A stretch of DNA of 32,665 bases from contig NZ_JAEUMO010000082.1 of assembly GCF_016793285.1 (NCBI RefSeq), positions 1-32,665 on the forward strand, in the 5' to 3' direction. Below, piece by piece: positions 22,521 through 29,646 of this stretch (its first letter is position 1; each line of letters starts with the position of its first letter). The position numbers and the translations under genes were made by a program. The stretch is from Phenylobacterium sp. (GTDB lineage: Bacteria; Pseudomonadota; Alphaproteobacteria; Caulobacterales; Caulobacteraceae). The notes under the pieces are model-generated. The model searched no databases, was not told the origin of the DNA, and saw only the letters and a list, made by a program, of their open reading frames with translations.

Positions 22521-24037
22521 CAGCCTGCGGCGTCCAGGATGCGCCGCAGCGCCGCGACCAGCTCGCCCCGCGGGATCGTCTGCTGTCCCGGGCGTTCGGC
22601 TCGCCACTCGGCGTTGTCGGTGACTTTCGAGGCCAGCTCCCGGCCGAGGTCGAGGTCCTTCACGGTCACCGTCCCGGCCGCCAGTTCGTCGTCGCCGACG
22701 ATGATGGCGGCGGGCGACAGCCGCCGGTCGGCGTACTTCATTTGCGCCTTCATGCCCGACGCGCCGAGGTAGACCTCCGCCGGGATTCCGGCGGCGCGCA
22801 CCTCGCGGGCGACGGCGAAGTAGTCGGCCATGCGGTCGGGCGAGAACGCGATCACCACGACCGGCCCGCGCGCGGCCTTCGCCATGTCGCGGCCCGCGGC
22901 CCTGAGCGCCGAAGCCAGCCGCGAGACGCCGAACGAGAAGCCGGTGGCCGGCGTCCGCTCGCCCGTGAACCGCGCCACCAGATCGTCGTAGCGGCCGCCT
23001 CCGCCGATGGAGCCGAACCGCATCGGCTGGCCCTTTTCGTCCAGCGTCGAAAGCAGCAGTTCGGCCTCGAACACCGGACCGGTGTAGTATTCCAGCCCGC
23101 GCACGACCGACGGCTCGACGATGGCCCGGTCCGCGCCCACGCCGAGCCCCTTCAGCGCCGCGTCGATCGCGGCCAGTTCCGCCAGCCCCTCGTCGCCCTC
23201 GGCCGAGCCGCCGACCACATCGGCCAGCTTCGCCAGGGTCTCGGTCCGCCCGCCGACGCCCGCCGCCGTGAACGCCAGCACCCGCTCGGCCGCGGTCGCG
23301 TTGAGACCCGCGCCCTTGGTGAAGGCGCCGGACTCGTCCTTGCGGCCCTCGCCCAGCAGGAGCCGCACGCCGTCCGGCCCCAGCCGGTCCAGCTTGTCGA
23401 CCGCACGCAGCACCGCGAGCTTCTGGCCCTCGTCGGTCACGCCGGCCGCCGCCATCAGGCCGTTGAGGAGTTTGCGGTTGTTGATCTTGATCACCGCCGA
23501 GCCCGCCGGCAGGCCGGCAGCCTCCAGCCCCTCGGCCACCATGGCGATGATCTCGGCGTCGGCCTCGGGCCGCGCAGACCCGACGGTGTCGGCGTCGCAC
23601 TGTACGAACTCGCGGAAGCGGCCCGGCCCGGGCTTCTCGTTGCGCCACACCGGTCCGTAGGCGTAGCGCCGGAAGGGCTTGGGCAGCGTCTCCCAGTTCT
23701 GCGCGGCGAACCGCGCCAGCGGCGCCGTCAGGTCGTAGCGCAGCGCCACCCATTGCTCGTCGTCGTCCGTCAGGGCGAAGACACCCTCGTTGGGCCGGTC
23801 GGTGTCGGGCAGGAACTTGCCCAGCGCGTCGACGTATTCGAACGCGCCGGTCTCCAGCGGCTCGAAGCCCCAGCGCTCGTAGACCCCGCTGACCGCGGCC
23901 AGGATCGCCCGCTCGCCGACGACGTCGCGCGCGCGCCGGTCGATGAATCCGCGGGGCGTTCGGGCTTCGGGGCGCTCGCTCATGGCGGGGCGCTTAGCCT
24001 CTGGGGCGGTCTCACTCAAGGAAGGAAGGGCGTCCAT
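22520..24037 (-). CDS. hisS: Histidyl-tRNA synthetase, divergent alphaproteobacterial type
   Basis: A 505-residue class II synthetase that charges tRNA-His. Motifs in order: FIDRRARDVVGERAILAAVSGVYERWGFEPLETGAFEY near the start; motif 2 region RRYAYGPVWRNEKPGPGRFREFVQCDADTVG; the histidine-binding loop VRGLEYYTGPVFEAEL; motif 3 FGVSRLASAL; and the anticodon-binding domain from VVVIAFSPDRMADYF onward. The motif 2 loop differs from the usual bacterial form (RxGxMFRRERPQxGRYRQFHQ). It fits the distinct HisRS lineage of alphaproteobacteria that do not rely on the extra G-1 of tRNA-His. The ATG at 24037 is preceded by GAGAG. Expression is probably controlled by the leader attenuator upstream (24085-24202). 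Confidence 0.95.
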   Translation of the reverse strand: MDALPSLSETAPEAKRPAMSERPEARTPRGFIDRRARDVVGERAILAAVSGVYERWGFEPLETGAFEYVDALGKFLPDTDRPNEGVFALTDDDEQWVALRYDLTAPLARFAAQNWETLPKPFRRYAYGPVWRNEKPGPGRFREFVQCDADTVGSARPEADAEIIAMVAEGLEAAGLPAGSAVIKINNRKLLNGLMAAAGVTDEGQKLAVLRAVDKLDRLGPDGVRLLLGEGRKDESGAFTKGAGLNATAAERVLAFTAAGVGGRTETLAKLADVVGGSAEGDEGLAELAAIDAALKGLGVGADRAIVEPSVVRGLEYYTGPVFEAELLLSTLDEKGQPMRFGSIGGGGRYDDLVARFTGERTPATGFSFGVSRLASALRAAGRDMAKAARGPVVVIAFSPDRMADYFAVAREVRAAGIPAEVYLGASGMKAQMKYADRRLSPAAIIVGDDELAAGTVTVKDLDLGRELASKVTDNAEWRAERPGQQTIPRGELVAALRRILDAAG

Positions 24038-24084
24038 GGTCGTCTCTCTGCGATTGAGGCGACGGACGAAGCTGGAGAAGGTCG

Positions 24085-24163
24085 AGCCCCGTCCGCGTTG
24101 GCGGGGCTTCGGGAGGGGTCCGCGTCAGGCCACGCGCACGCCGTCCGAACCCGCCCGGGTCGG
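24085..24163 (-). promoter_or_regulatory. Transcription attenuator of the hisS-hisZ-hisG operon
   Basis: On the minus strand four segments can pair in exclusive ways. Segment 1, CCGACCC (24163-24157), starts at the base after the last His codon of the leader. Segment 2, GGGTTCGG (24152-24145), pairs with 1 across a GGGC loop with one bulge. Segment 3, CCGAAGCCCCG (24112-24102), contains CCGAAGCC, which pairs with 2 at 7 of 8 positions. It also contains AGCCCCG in inverse form, which pairs with segment 4, CGGGGCT (24091-24085). Stalling at His codons would mask segment 1, allow 2:3 and prevent 3:4. Stem 3:4 lacks a clear U run, so it may be a weak terminator. Confidence 0.75.
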
Positions 24164-24202
24164 ATGGTGGTGATGGCCGTGATGGTGCGAGGACCGCGTC
24201 AT
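24125..24202 (-). CDS. Histidine leader peptide (seven His codons)
   Basis: This 25-residue frame, MTRSSHHHGHHHHPTRAGSD plus GVRVA, has seven His codons in eight positions (24187-24164), then ends in TGA 87 bases before the hisS start. It is too His-rich to be chance in front of hisS, hisZ and hisG. It is a classical attenuation leader: low charged tRNA-His stalls the ribosome in the His run, next to segment 1 of the attenuator. The ribosome-binding site is poor (AGAAG about 11 bases upstream). The frame stays open further upstream, so the ATG at 24202 is chosen by position and sense. It starts 13 bases after the DUF4826 stop. Confidence 0.85.
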   Translation of the reverse strand: MTRSSHHHGHHHHPTRAGSDGVRVA

Positions 24203-24215
24203 GACGGCGGCGCTT

Positions 24216-24689
24216 CTAGTGCAAGTTCGTCGACGAGTCACGGTCCGGCACGTCCTCGGGCCAGAGTTCGTCGTCGCGGACCATCTCGAGCAGGAAGTCC
24301 GCCCGGCTCGCAAGCATGTCGGCAAACTCCACGGGGAGGCACGTGTCGCCGAGCGTCGCAGCGTCTTCGGGCGTGGCGGCGATCGCGCGCCGCCAGCTCT
24401 CTGCGAAGCGCCGCATGGCGCGTCTGGGATTGTTGCAGTCCTCCGAGGACGAGCAGTAGTCGGTGGGCAGATCGCCGCTGATGACCCACCATCCGACGGA
24501 CCCGGGCGCTTTCAGGCTCTCCACGGCCCACACGGAGACGTACGGGGCCATGCGCCAGCCAGGCCATTCCCCGACCTGGCCATGGCGACCCGGCTGGCGC
24601 TGCAGGTAGTCGACGACCTGATCGCGCATCTCCGCGCACCAGGCCTCCTCCTCGTCCGGGGTCAGTTCATCGTCGTCATCGCTCATCAC
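24216..24689 (-). CDS. DUF4826-family protein
   Basis: A 157-residue acidic cytoplasmic protein with no signal peptide or membrane helix. It starts MMSDDDDELTPDEEEAWC and contains the conserved segment WPGWRMAPYVSVWAVESLKAPGSVGWWVISGDLPTDYC, then RRAMRRFAESWRRA. These Trp-rich and GDLPTDY motifs are the mark of DUF4826. No function is known. Five cysteines are present. The stop lies only 13 bases before the histidine leader peptide on the same strand, so the his operon promoter may lie inside this gene, or it may share the transcript. No link to histidine is known. Confidence 0.8.
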   Translation of the reverse strand: MMSDDDDELTPDEEEAWCAEMRDQVVDYLQRQPGRHGQVGEWPGWRMAPYVSVWAVESLKAPGSVGWWVISGDLPTDYCSSSEDCNNPRRAMRRFAESWRRAIAATPEDAATLGDTCLPVEFADMLASRADFLLEMVRDDELWPEDVPDRDSSTNLH

Positions 24690-24798
24690 GAGAACATATC
24701 AGGCACGCGCCGGAACGCGAAGCCGCGGCCGGGGAAGCCCTCTAGGCCGATCGCGCGCGCAAGCTCATGTTGTCTCCCAACGACAAGGGAGGACGACC

Positions 24799-25692
24799 AT
24801 GGCCGACGATCCCGGCGCCGCGGCGACCACGCACGAGGTGATCGACCTCTGGTCCGACCCGCCGCCGCGCACCATCGAGGGCGTCCCGCCCGAGAGCACG
24901 TTCAGCCCGCCGGCCGGTCTCGCCGCCCGCACGACGATGCTGCGCAACGTCTCGCACCCGACGCTGACGGTCTATCGGCCGACGGTCGCCGCGAACGGGT
25001 CCAGCGTGGTCGTCTGCCCGGGCGGCGGCTGGTCGATCCTGGCGTGGACGCACGAGGGGACCGACGTCGCGGAGTGGTTCGCCGCGCGCGGCTACACCGC
25101 CTTCCTGCTCAAGTACCGCGTCTCGGCCACGCCCGCCGATCCGCTCGCCTTCGCCGCGCGGATGGCGCGGAACGACAGCCTGCTCTCCGAGCCGCTCACC
25201 GCCGCCAGGGCGCCGAAGGCCATGGGCGACATCGTCCGCGACGAGCGCCTGCTCTACGCCCGCGACATCGCCGCCGACGACGGCCGGCGCGCCCTGGCCG
25301 TCGTGCGCCAGCGCGCGGGCGAGTACGGCCTCGACCCGGAGAGGATCGGCATGATCGGCTTCTCCGCCGGCGCCTTCCTGATCGTCGACGTGGCCATGGA
25401 CCCGCAGGGCCCGCCGCCGGCCTTCATCGCCCCCATCTACGGCGGCGAGACCAGGGGCCGGCCCGTCCCCGCCGACGCCCCGCCGATCTTCACCGTCATC
25501 GCCCACGACGACCGGCTGCTGTTCCACATGGTCGAGGGGCTCTACCTCGACTGGTCGGCGGCCGACCGCCCGTCGGAGCTGCACATCTTCGCCCGGGGGA
25601 CGCACGGCTTCGGCATGGTGCGCCAGGGCGCCCCGTCCGACCGCTGGATCGACCTCCTGGGAGCCTGGCTCGCGGACAACGGCTTCGGATGA
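24799..25692 (+). CDS. Alpha/beta hydrolase, carbohydrate acetyl-esterase-like
   Basis: A 297-residue hydrolase. The oxyanion-hole strand is SSVVVCPGGGWSILAW. The nucleophile elbow is IGMIGFSAGAFL (Ser near residue 188). The acid is in VIAHDDRLLF (near 236) and the His in ARGTHGFGM (near 269). It is typical of the dienelactone-hydrolase/acetyl-xylan-esterase-like group. No signal peptide is seen, so it should be cytoplasmic. A good ribosome-binding site (GGGAGG) precedes the ATG. The GPH-type sugar symporter gene follows 85 bp downstream on the same strand, which supports a role in trimming acetyl groups from imported glycans. The substrate is inferred from context only. Confidence 0.88.
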   Translation: MADDPGAAATTHEVIDLWSDPPPRTIEGVPPESTFSPPAGLAARTTMLRNVSHPTLTVYRPTVAANGSSVVVCPGGGWSILAWTHEGTDVAEWFAARGYTAFLLKYRVSATPADPLAFAARMARNDSLLSEPLTAARAPKAMGDIVRDERLLYARDIAADDGRRALAVVRQRAGEYGLDPERIGMIGFSAGAFLIVDVAMDPQGPPPAFIAPIYGGETRGRPVPADAPPIFTVIAHDDRLLFHMVEGLYLDWSAADRPSELHIFARGTHGFGMVRQGAPSDRWIDLLGAWLADNGFG

Positions 25693-25700
25693 CGGCGGCG

Positions 25701-25719
25701 CGGCAAATCTCGTTTGCCG
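25701..25719 (+). terminator. Perfect small hairpin after the esterase gene
   Basis: CGGCAAA-TCTCG-TTTGCCG, a perfect 7-bp stem starting 9 bases after the stop. No T run follows directly, so it may be a weak terminator or an mRNA-end stabiliser. Confidence 0.4.
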
Positions 25720-25738
25720 GCCGCTGAACTTTATTCGG

Positions 25739-25764
25739 TAGGTGGGGCGCGAGGCCCGCCCCTA
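25739..25764. repeat. GC-rich inverted repeat before the symporter gene
   Basis: TAGGTGGGGCG and CGCCCCTA face each other across a short CGAGGCC spacer. The form (flanking TAGG/CCTA with GGGGCG/CGCCCC) resembles intergenic palindromes dispersed in many high-GC genomes. It lies 14 bases upstream of the ATG at 25778 and could affect its translation. Confidence 0.4.
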
Positions 25765-25777
25765 CGGTCCGGGCGTC

Positions 25778-27211
25778 ATGATCGCCAAAACGACCGCCGG
25801 GGCCCGCGAACGTCCTCACTTCGGCTGGCTCTCGATCGGCCTCTACGGCGCAGGATCAATCTCGAACTCGGTCAAGTCGAGCGGCCTCGCGACGTTCCTG
25901 ATGATCTTCTACAATCAGGTGATGGGCCTGCCGGCCAGCCTGGTGGGCCTCGGCATCGGCTTCGCCCTGGTCGTCGACGCCTTCATCGACCCTGCGGTCG
26001 GGCAGCTCTCGGACAACACCCGCACCCGCTGGGGCCGCCGGCACCCGTTCATGTACGCGGCGGCCGCGCCGGTCGCGATCTGCTTCTTCCTGATCTGGAA
26101 CCCGCCCAGCGGTCTCGAGGGCCTGCGGCTGTTCGCCTACATGATGGCCTGCCTGCTCACGATCCGGCTCTTCGACACCTTCTTCGAACTGCCGTCGTCG
26201 GCCCTGATGCCGGAACTCGTCGAGGGCTACGACCGGCGCACGGTCGTGGTCGCGGTGCGGGTGCTGATGAGCACGCTGGGCAGCATGGGCATGACCGTCT
26301 TCGCCTATCAGGTGGCGATGAAGGAGCAGCCCGGCGGCGGGGGCGGCGTGCTGGCGAAGGACGGATACTTCTCCTATTCCATCGTCGGCGCCCTGGTGAT
26401 CGCGACCACCATCCTGATCTCCTCGATCGCCACCCACCGCTTCATCCCGTGGCTGCGCCAGGCGGGCCCCGCCGCCCGCACCAACCACCTGAAGCAGATC
26501 TTCGAGGTGCTGAAGAACCGCGCCTTCCTCACCATCATGGGCTCCGGCGCGCTGGTGTATCTCGTCGCCGGCATCACCCAGGGGCTGGCGATCTACATCT
26601 CGCTCTTCTTCTGGCAGCTCACCCAGGGGCAGCTCGCCATACTGGCCGCGACCACGGCGGCCGCCAGCCTCACGGGCGTCATCCTGGCGCCGCAACTGAC
26701 CCGGCGGATCGGCAAGAAGGAGGCCGCCCTGATCGGCTACTTCGTGGGCGCGATGGGCGAACTCACGCCGTTCATCCTGCGGCTGCTCGGCGTGGCGCCC
26801 GAGAACGGCGACCCGGCGCTCTTCTACCTGCTGGCGGCCGGGCGCTTCGTGAACTTCGTTTCCTGGAGCGTCACCGGCATCTGCATCTCGGCGATGATCG
26901 CCGACGTGGTCGAGGACAACGCGGTCAGGACGGGCCGGCGCTCGGAAGGCTTCCTGTTCGCCGCCGACAGCCTCTTCAAGAAGATCGCCTCGGCGGGCGG
27001 GCCGGCGCTGGCGGGCCTGGTGCTCTCGGCCGCCCACTTCCCCATCGGCGCCAGGAAGGGCGAGGTCGCGCCCGAGGTGCTGCAGACCCTCATCACGCTC
27101 TACCTGCCGATGCTGGTGGCGATCTACACGGTCTCGATGAGCATCATGGCGTTCTACAACATCGACCGCCATGCCCACGCCGCCAACCTGGAGGCCCTGA
27201 AGCGGGCCTAG
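25778..27211 (+). CDS. MFS transporter of the GPH (glycoside-pentoside-hexuronide:cation symporter) type
   Basis: A 477-residue inner-membrane carrier of about 12 helices. The family signature after helix 2 is DAFIDPAVGQLSDNTRTRWGRRHPFMYAAAAPVAICFFLIW. Later parts include GSGALVYLVAGITQGLAIYISLFFW, the loop TRRIGKKEAALIGYF, and DVVEDNAVRTGRRSEGFLFAADSLFKKIASAGGPALAGLVL, also conserved in GPH carriers. It imports a sugar or glycoside with Na+ or H+; the substrate is unknown. The ATG at 25778 was preferred over a GTG at 25742, which lies inside an inverted repeat; neither has a strong ribosome-binding site. The stop TAG overlaps the stop of the convergent VOC gene in the shared CTAG. Confidence 0.9.
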   Translation: MIAKTTAGARERPHFGWLSIGLYGAGSISNSVKSSGLATFLMIFYNQVMGLPASLVGLGIGFALVVDAFIDPAVGQLSDNTRTRWGRRHPFMYAAAAPVAICFFLIWNPPSGLEGLRLFAYMMACLLTIRLFDTFFELPSSALMPELVEGYDRRTVVVAVRVLMSTLGSMGMTVFAYQVAMKEQPGGGGGVLAKDGYFSYSIVGALVIATTILISSIATHRFIPWLRQAGPAARTNHLKQIFEVLKNRAFLTIMGSGALVYLVAGITQGLAIYISLFFWQLTQGQLAILAATTAAASLTGVILAPQLTRRIGKKEAALIGYFVGAMGELTPFILRLLGVAPENGDPALFYLLAAGRFVNFVSWSVTGICISAMIADVVEDNAVRTGRRSEGFLFAADSLFKKIASAGGPALAGLVLSAAHFPIGARKGEVAPEVLQTLITLYLPMLVAIYTVSMSIMAFYNIDRHAHAANLEALKRA

Positions 27212-27780
27212 GCGGCGGCGGGCTTGCGCAGCAGGACCGGCGTGTAGTCGACGCGCTCGCCCTTGGCGTTCTTCACGCCGGGGGCCAGGTCTTCCTTCGT
27301 GCCCAGCTCGCGCAGCAGGCTGGCGAACTCGAACGCGATCCCGTCGGGGTCGCGGAAGTACATCGAGCGGATCCAGGTGTCGGCGTCGGGCTTTTCGCCG
27401 AACGGGTCGGAGCTGCCGTGGTTGATCGTGCGCACCGTGACGCCGCGGGCCCGCATGGCGGCCAGGATCTCGTCGAAACGCTCGGCCGGGATGTCCAGCG
27501 CCACGTGGTTCATCGAGGCGATCGCCGTCTTCGCGCCGTCCTTGCGGATGTCCAGCGGCTGCGACGCGATGCCGGGCGCGAAGGCCGGCGCGTCGGCGAA
27601 CGTCATGTACGAGAGCATCGCCCCGGCCCCCATGTCGTGGAAGCTGTGCTGTCCGCCGCCGGGCAGCTCTTCCATCTTGACCAGCGGGATGCCGATCTCC
27701 TCCCAGAATTTCACGGTTTCGTACATGTCGGAGCAGACGAGGGCGACGTGGCTCAGGCCGCGGGTCGGGACATTGGACAT
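27208..27780 (-). CDS. VOC-superfamily (glyoxalase/extradiol-dioxygenase fold) protein
   Basis: A 190-residue protein of two beta-alpha-beta-beta-beta modules: LSHVALVCSDMYETVKFWEEIGIPLV with metal-ligand His in SHVAL, and the partner half MNHVALDIPAERFDEILAAMRARGV with DPDGIAFEFASLL, the Glu being the usual last ligand. It probably uses a divalent metal; substrate unknown. A good ribosome-binding site (GGAGG) precedes the ATG at 27780; the frame stays open farther upstream but without such a site. It converges on the symporter gene with a 4-base overlap. The regulator at 28027 is divergent, 246 bp away. Confidence 0.88.
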   Translation of the reverse strand: MSNVPTRGLSHVALVCSDMYETVKFWEEIGIPLVKMEELPGGGQHSFHDMGAGAMLSYMTFADAPAFAPGIASQPLDIRKDGAKTAIASMNHVALDIPAERFDEILAAMRARGVTVRTINHGSSDPFGEKPDADTWIRSMYFRDPDGIAFEFASLLRELGTKEDLAPGVKNAKGERVDYTPVLLRKPAAA

Positions 27781-27979
27781 TCGGAACCTCCCTCCGCCGA
27801 TCCTCCGGCGGGCTTCGGGGCCGAAGGCTACACCCAACGCGAAGGCCCCCTCCACGACGTAAAATTTTGTCGCCCGGCAACGCGCATTTGCTTCGGGGCG
27901 GGCGGCGCCTGCGGCGCCGAACCGGCCGTTCCGCCTCATCCCGCTCGACGGCGGCGTCGGACTGGCGTTAGATGGCGGA

Positions 27980-28000
27980 AATTGAGAGTCGTTCTCAATT
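27980..28000. promoter_or_regulatory. Palindromic operator candidate before the ArsR-type gene
   Basis: A perfect inverted repeat, AATTGAGA-GTCGT-TCTCAATT, 26 bases ahead of the ATG. The TGAGA...TCTCA arms fit a Fur-like box (about 10 of 14 positions of TGATAAT-N-ATTATCA), and the TTGA...TCAA layout also fits self-regulation by ArsR-family proteins. The perfect symmetry in a GC-rich background makes it very likely functional; the binding protein is open. Confidence 0.65.
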
Positions 28001-28026
28001 GTCGGGCTGCCGACGGTTCGAGGCCC

Positions 28027-28422
28027 ATGGAAGCTCCGAAAGCCGCCAAGTCCCTCGCCGCCCTGGGTCACGAGGGCCGCCTCATGGCCTTCCGCCTGCT
28101 CGTCGAGGCGGGCCCGGGCGGACTGCCGGCCGGCGAGATCGCGCGGCGCACCGGCGTCTTGCAGAACACCTCGTCCAGCAATCTGAACGTCCTGGCCGCC
28201 GCCGGCCTCGTCGCCTCCCGGCGCGACGGCCGCTCGATCATCTACAGCGTTTCGCACGAGCACTTCGGCGAGCTGATGGAGTACCTGGTTCAGGACTGCT
28301 GCGGAGGACGGCCCGACCTCTGCGCGCCCTTCTTCGCCCGGCTGCTGGAGTCCTGCTCGGCCGGAGGCCCCTACGAGGGGCGCGGGCTCGGCGCCGACCG
28401 GAACAACGGCGACTGCTGCTGA
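28027..28422 (+). CDS. ArsR/SmtB-family transcriptional regulator with Cys-rich tail
   Basis: A 131-residue winged-helix regulator. LAALGHEGRLMAFRLLVEAGPGGLPAGEIARRTGVLQNTSSSNLNVLAAAGLVASRRDGRSIIYSVS is the ArsR domain with recognition helix at TSSSNLNVL. The C-terminal part has many cysteines: DCCGGRPDLC, LLESCS and a final CC. Such clusters bind As(III) or thiophilic metals and release the repressor from DNA. No arsenic gene is adjacent; the nearest are a VOC protein (divergent) and a histidine kinase (convergent). A perfect palindrome lies just upstream of its start, probably its own operator. The inducer is inferred. Confidence 0.9.
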   Translation: MEAPKAAKSLAALGHEGRLMAFRLLVEAGPGGLPAGEIARRTGVLQNTSSSNLNVLAAAGLVASRRDGRSIIYSVSHEHFGELMEYLVQDCCGGRPDLCAPFFARLLESCSAGGPYEGRGLGADRNNGDCC

Positions 28423-28459
28423 GCCGGTACGAGCCGGCCCGGCATCCCGATCGACCCGA

Positions 28460-29503
28460 TCAGGCGTCGGTCCGAGGCTGCTGGGCGTCGAGGCGCAGCC
28501 GCATCTCGACCTCCAGTCCCTCGACCGCCCAGTCGAAGCGGATGTCGCCCTGCATCAGCCGGCCCAGTTCGCGGATCAGCCGGGAGCCGAAGCCCTCACG
28601 GGTCGGCGGCGCCACGTCCGGCCCCCCGCGTTCGCGCCACGTCAGCGTCAGCTCGTCGCCGCGGCGCGTCCAGCTCACGCCGACCCGCCCGCCGTCCTGG
28701 GAGAGCCCGCCGTACTTGGCCGCGTTGATGGCGAGTTCGTGCAGCGCCATGCTCATGTTCTGGACGTGCCCGGCCTTCAGCAGCACATACGGCCCCTCGA
28801 TTGCGTAGCGGCCGGCGTCGGCCAGGGCCGCCAGCTCGCGCTCCACCACCTCGGTCAACGCCGCACCTTCCCAGCGGCGGGCGACCAGAGAGGTCTGCGC
28901 CCGCGCCAGCGCCTCGACGCGCCCCGTGAGGATCCGCCGATAGGTGTCGACGTCGGGCGCCGAGGTCAGCCGCAGGAGCGACTGCACCACCGTCAGCGAA
29001 TTGCGCGCCCGATGATCCACCTCGCGCATCAGAAGCTCGCGGGCCTCCTCGCTGCGCCGCTCCAGCACCTCGCCGGTGACGTCCTGCACCGCGCTCAGGA
29101 TATAGCCCAGGCGGCCATCGGGCATGAACACCGGCGCGTTCACGGCCGACCAGAAGCGCTCGTCGCTCGCGCCGTCGGCCCGCTGGATCGGAAAGGCCCG
29201 CACGCCCATCGCGTGCGCCTTGCCTTCCGAAAGCACCGCCGCGAACGACTGCCGGATCGCCTCGACGAACACGTCGACCTCGCGGCTGACCCCCTTCGGA
29301 AAGACCTCGATCACGCCGCGCCCCAGCAACGCCGCGGCCTCCGTGCGGAAGGCGCGGGCGTGGGCGGCGTTCACCGCCGCCATCGTGAACTTCGGCGGAT
29401 CGGCGGCGACGAGCAGCAAGGGCCGCGGCGAGGCGTCGAACGCCGCCCGGAACGTCACATCGTCCACATGCGGTCCCAGGCTGTCGGCCAGATCGCGGGT
29501 CAC
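28460..29503 (-). CDS. PAS-domain HWE-type sensor histidine kinase
   Basis: A 347-residue kinase without membrane helices, so probably cytoplasmic. The PAS region is about residues 15-140 (FRAAFDASPRPLLLVAADPPKFTMAAVNAAHARAF to PDGRLGYILSAVQDVTGE). The HWE dimerisation/phosphoacceptor box is LLMREVDHRARNSLTVVQSLLRL (His near residue 160). The ATPase domain has MALHELAINAAKYGGLS, the Trp-x-Glu of LTWRERGGP and EGFGSRLIRELGRLMQGDI. This family is common in alphaproteobacteria and often serves general stress or light responses. No response regulator is adjacent. The GTG at 29503 was chosen because GGAGAGG lies 4 bases upstream; a frame extension to 29578 has no such site. Confidence 0.9.
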   Translation of the reverse strand: MTRDLADSLGPHVDDVTFRAAFDASPRPLLLVAADPPKFTMAAVNAAHARAFRTEAAALLGRGVIEVFPKGVSREVDVFVEAIRQSFAAVLSEGKAHAMGVRAFPIQRADGASDERFWSAVNAPVFMPDGRLGYILSAVQDVTGEVLERRSEEARELLMREVDHRARNSLTVVQSLLRLTSAPDVDTYRRILTGRVEALARAQTSLVARRWEGAALTEVVERELAALADAGRYAIEGPYVLLKAGHVQNMSMALHELAINAAKYGGLSQDGGRVGVSWTRRGDELTLTWRERGGPDVAPPTREGFGSRLIRELGRLMQGDIRFDWAVEGLEVEMRLRLDAQQPRTDA

Positions 29504-29646
29504 CGGACCTCTCCAGATCGGGTGGGCAATGGGCGGCAAGCCGCCGCCGCCGTCAACCGCTCGGCAGGACGCCGCCAACTCTTCGGAGAAAGTTTACCAG
29601 ACTCGTCAAGGATAACCGACGACGCGAGGCCTCGGGGGTAAGTAGC

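Noticed and set aside
24203-24325. Upstream in-frame extension of the histidine leader
   Set aside because: It overlaps the DUF4826 coding sequence in another frame and reads as Arg/Cys/Thr-rich noise. The short frame from 24202 explains the His run and its position.
27854-27872. CGACGTAAAATTTTGTCG imperfect palindrome between the VOC and ArsR genes
   Set aside because: The arms need a two-base bulge and no known box fits. The palindrome at 27980-28000 is a better operator candidate.
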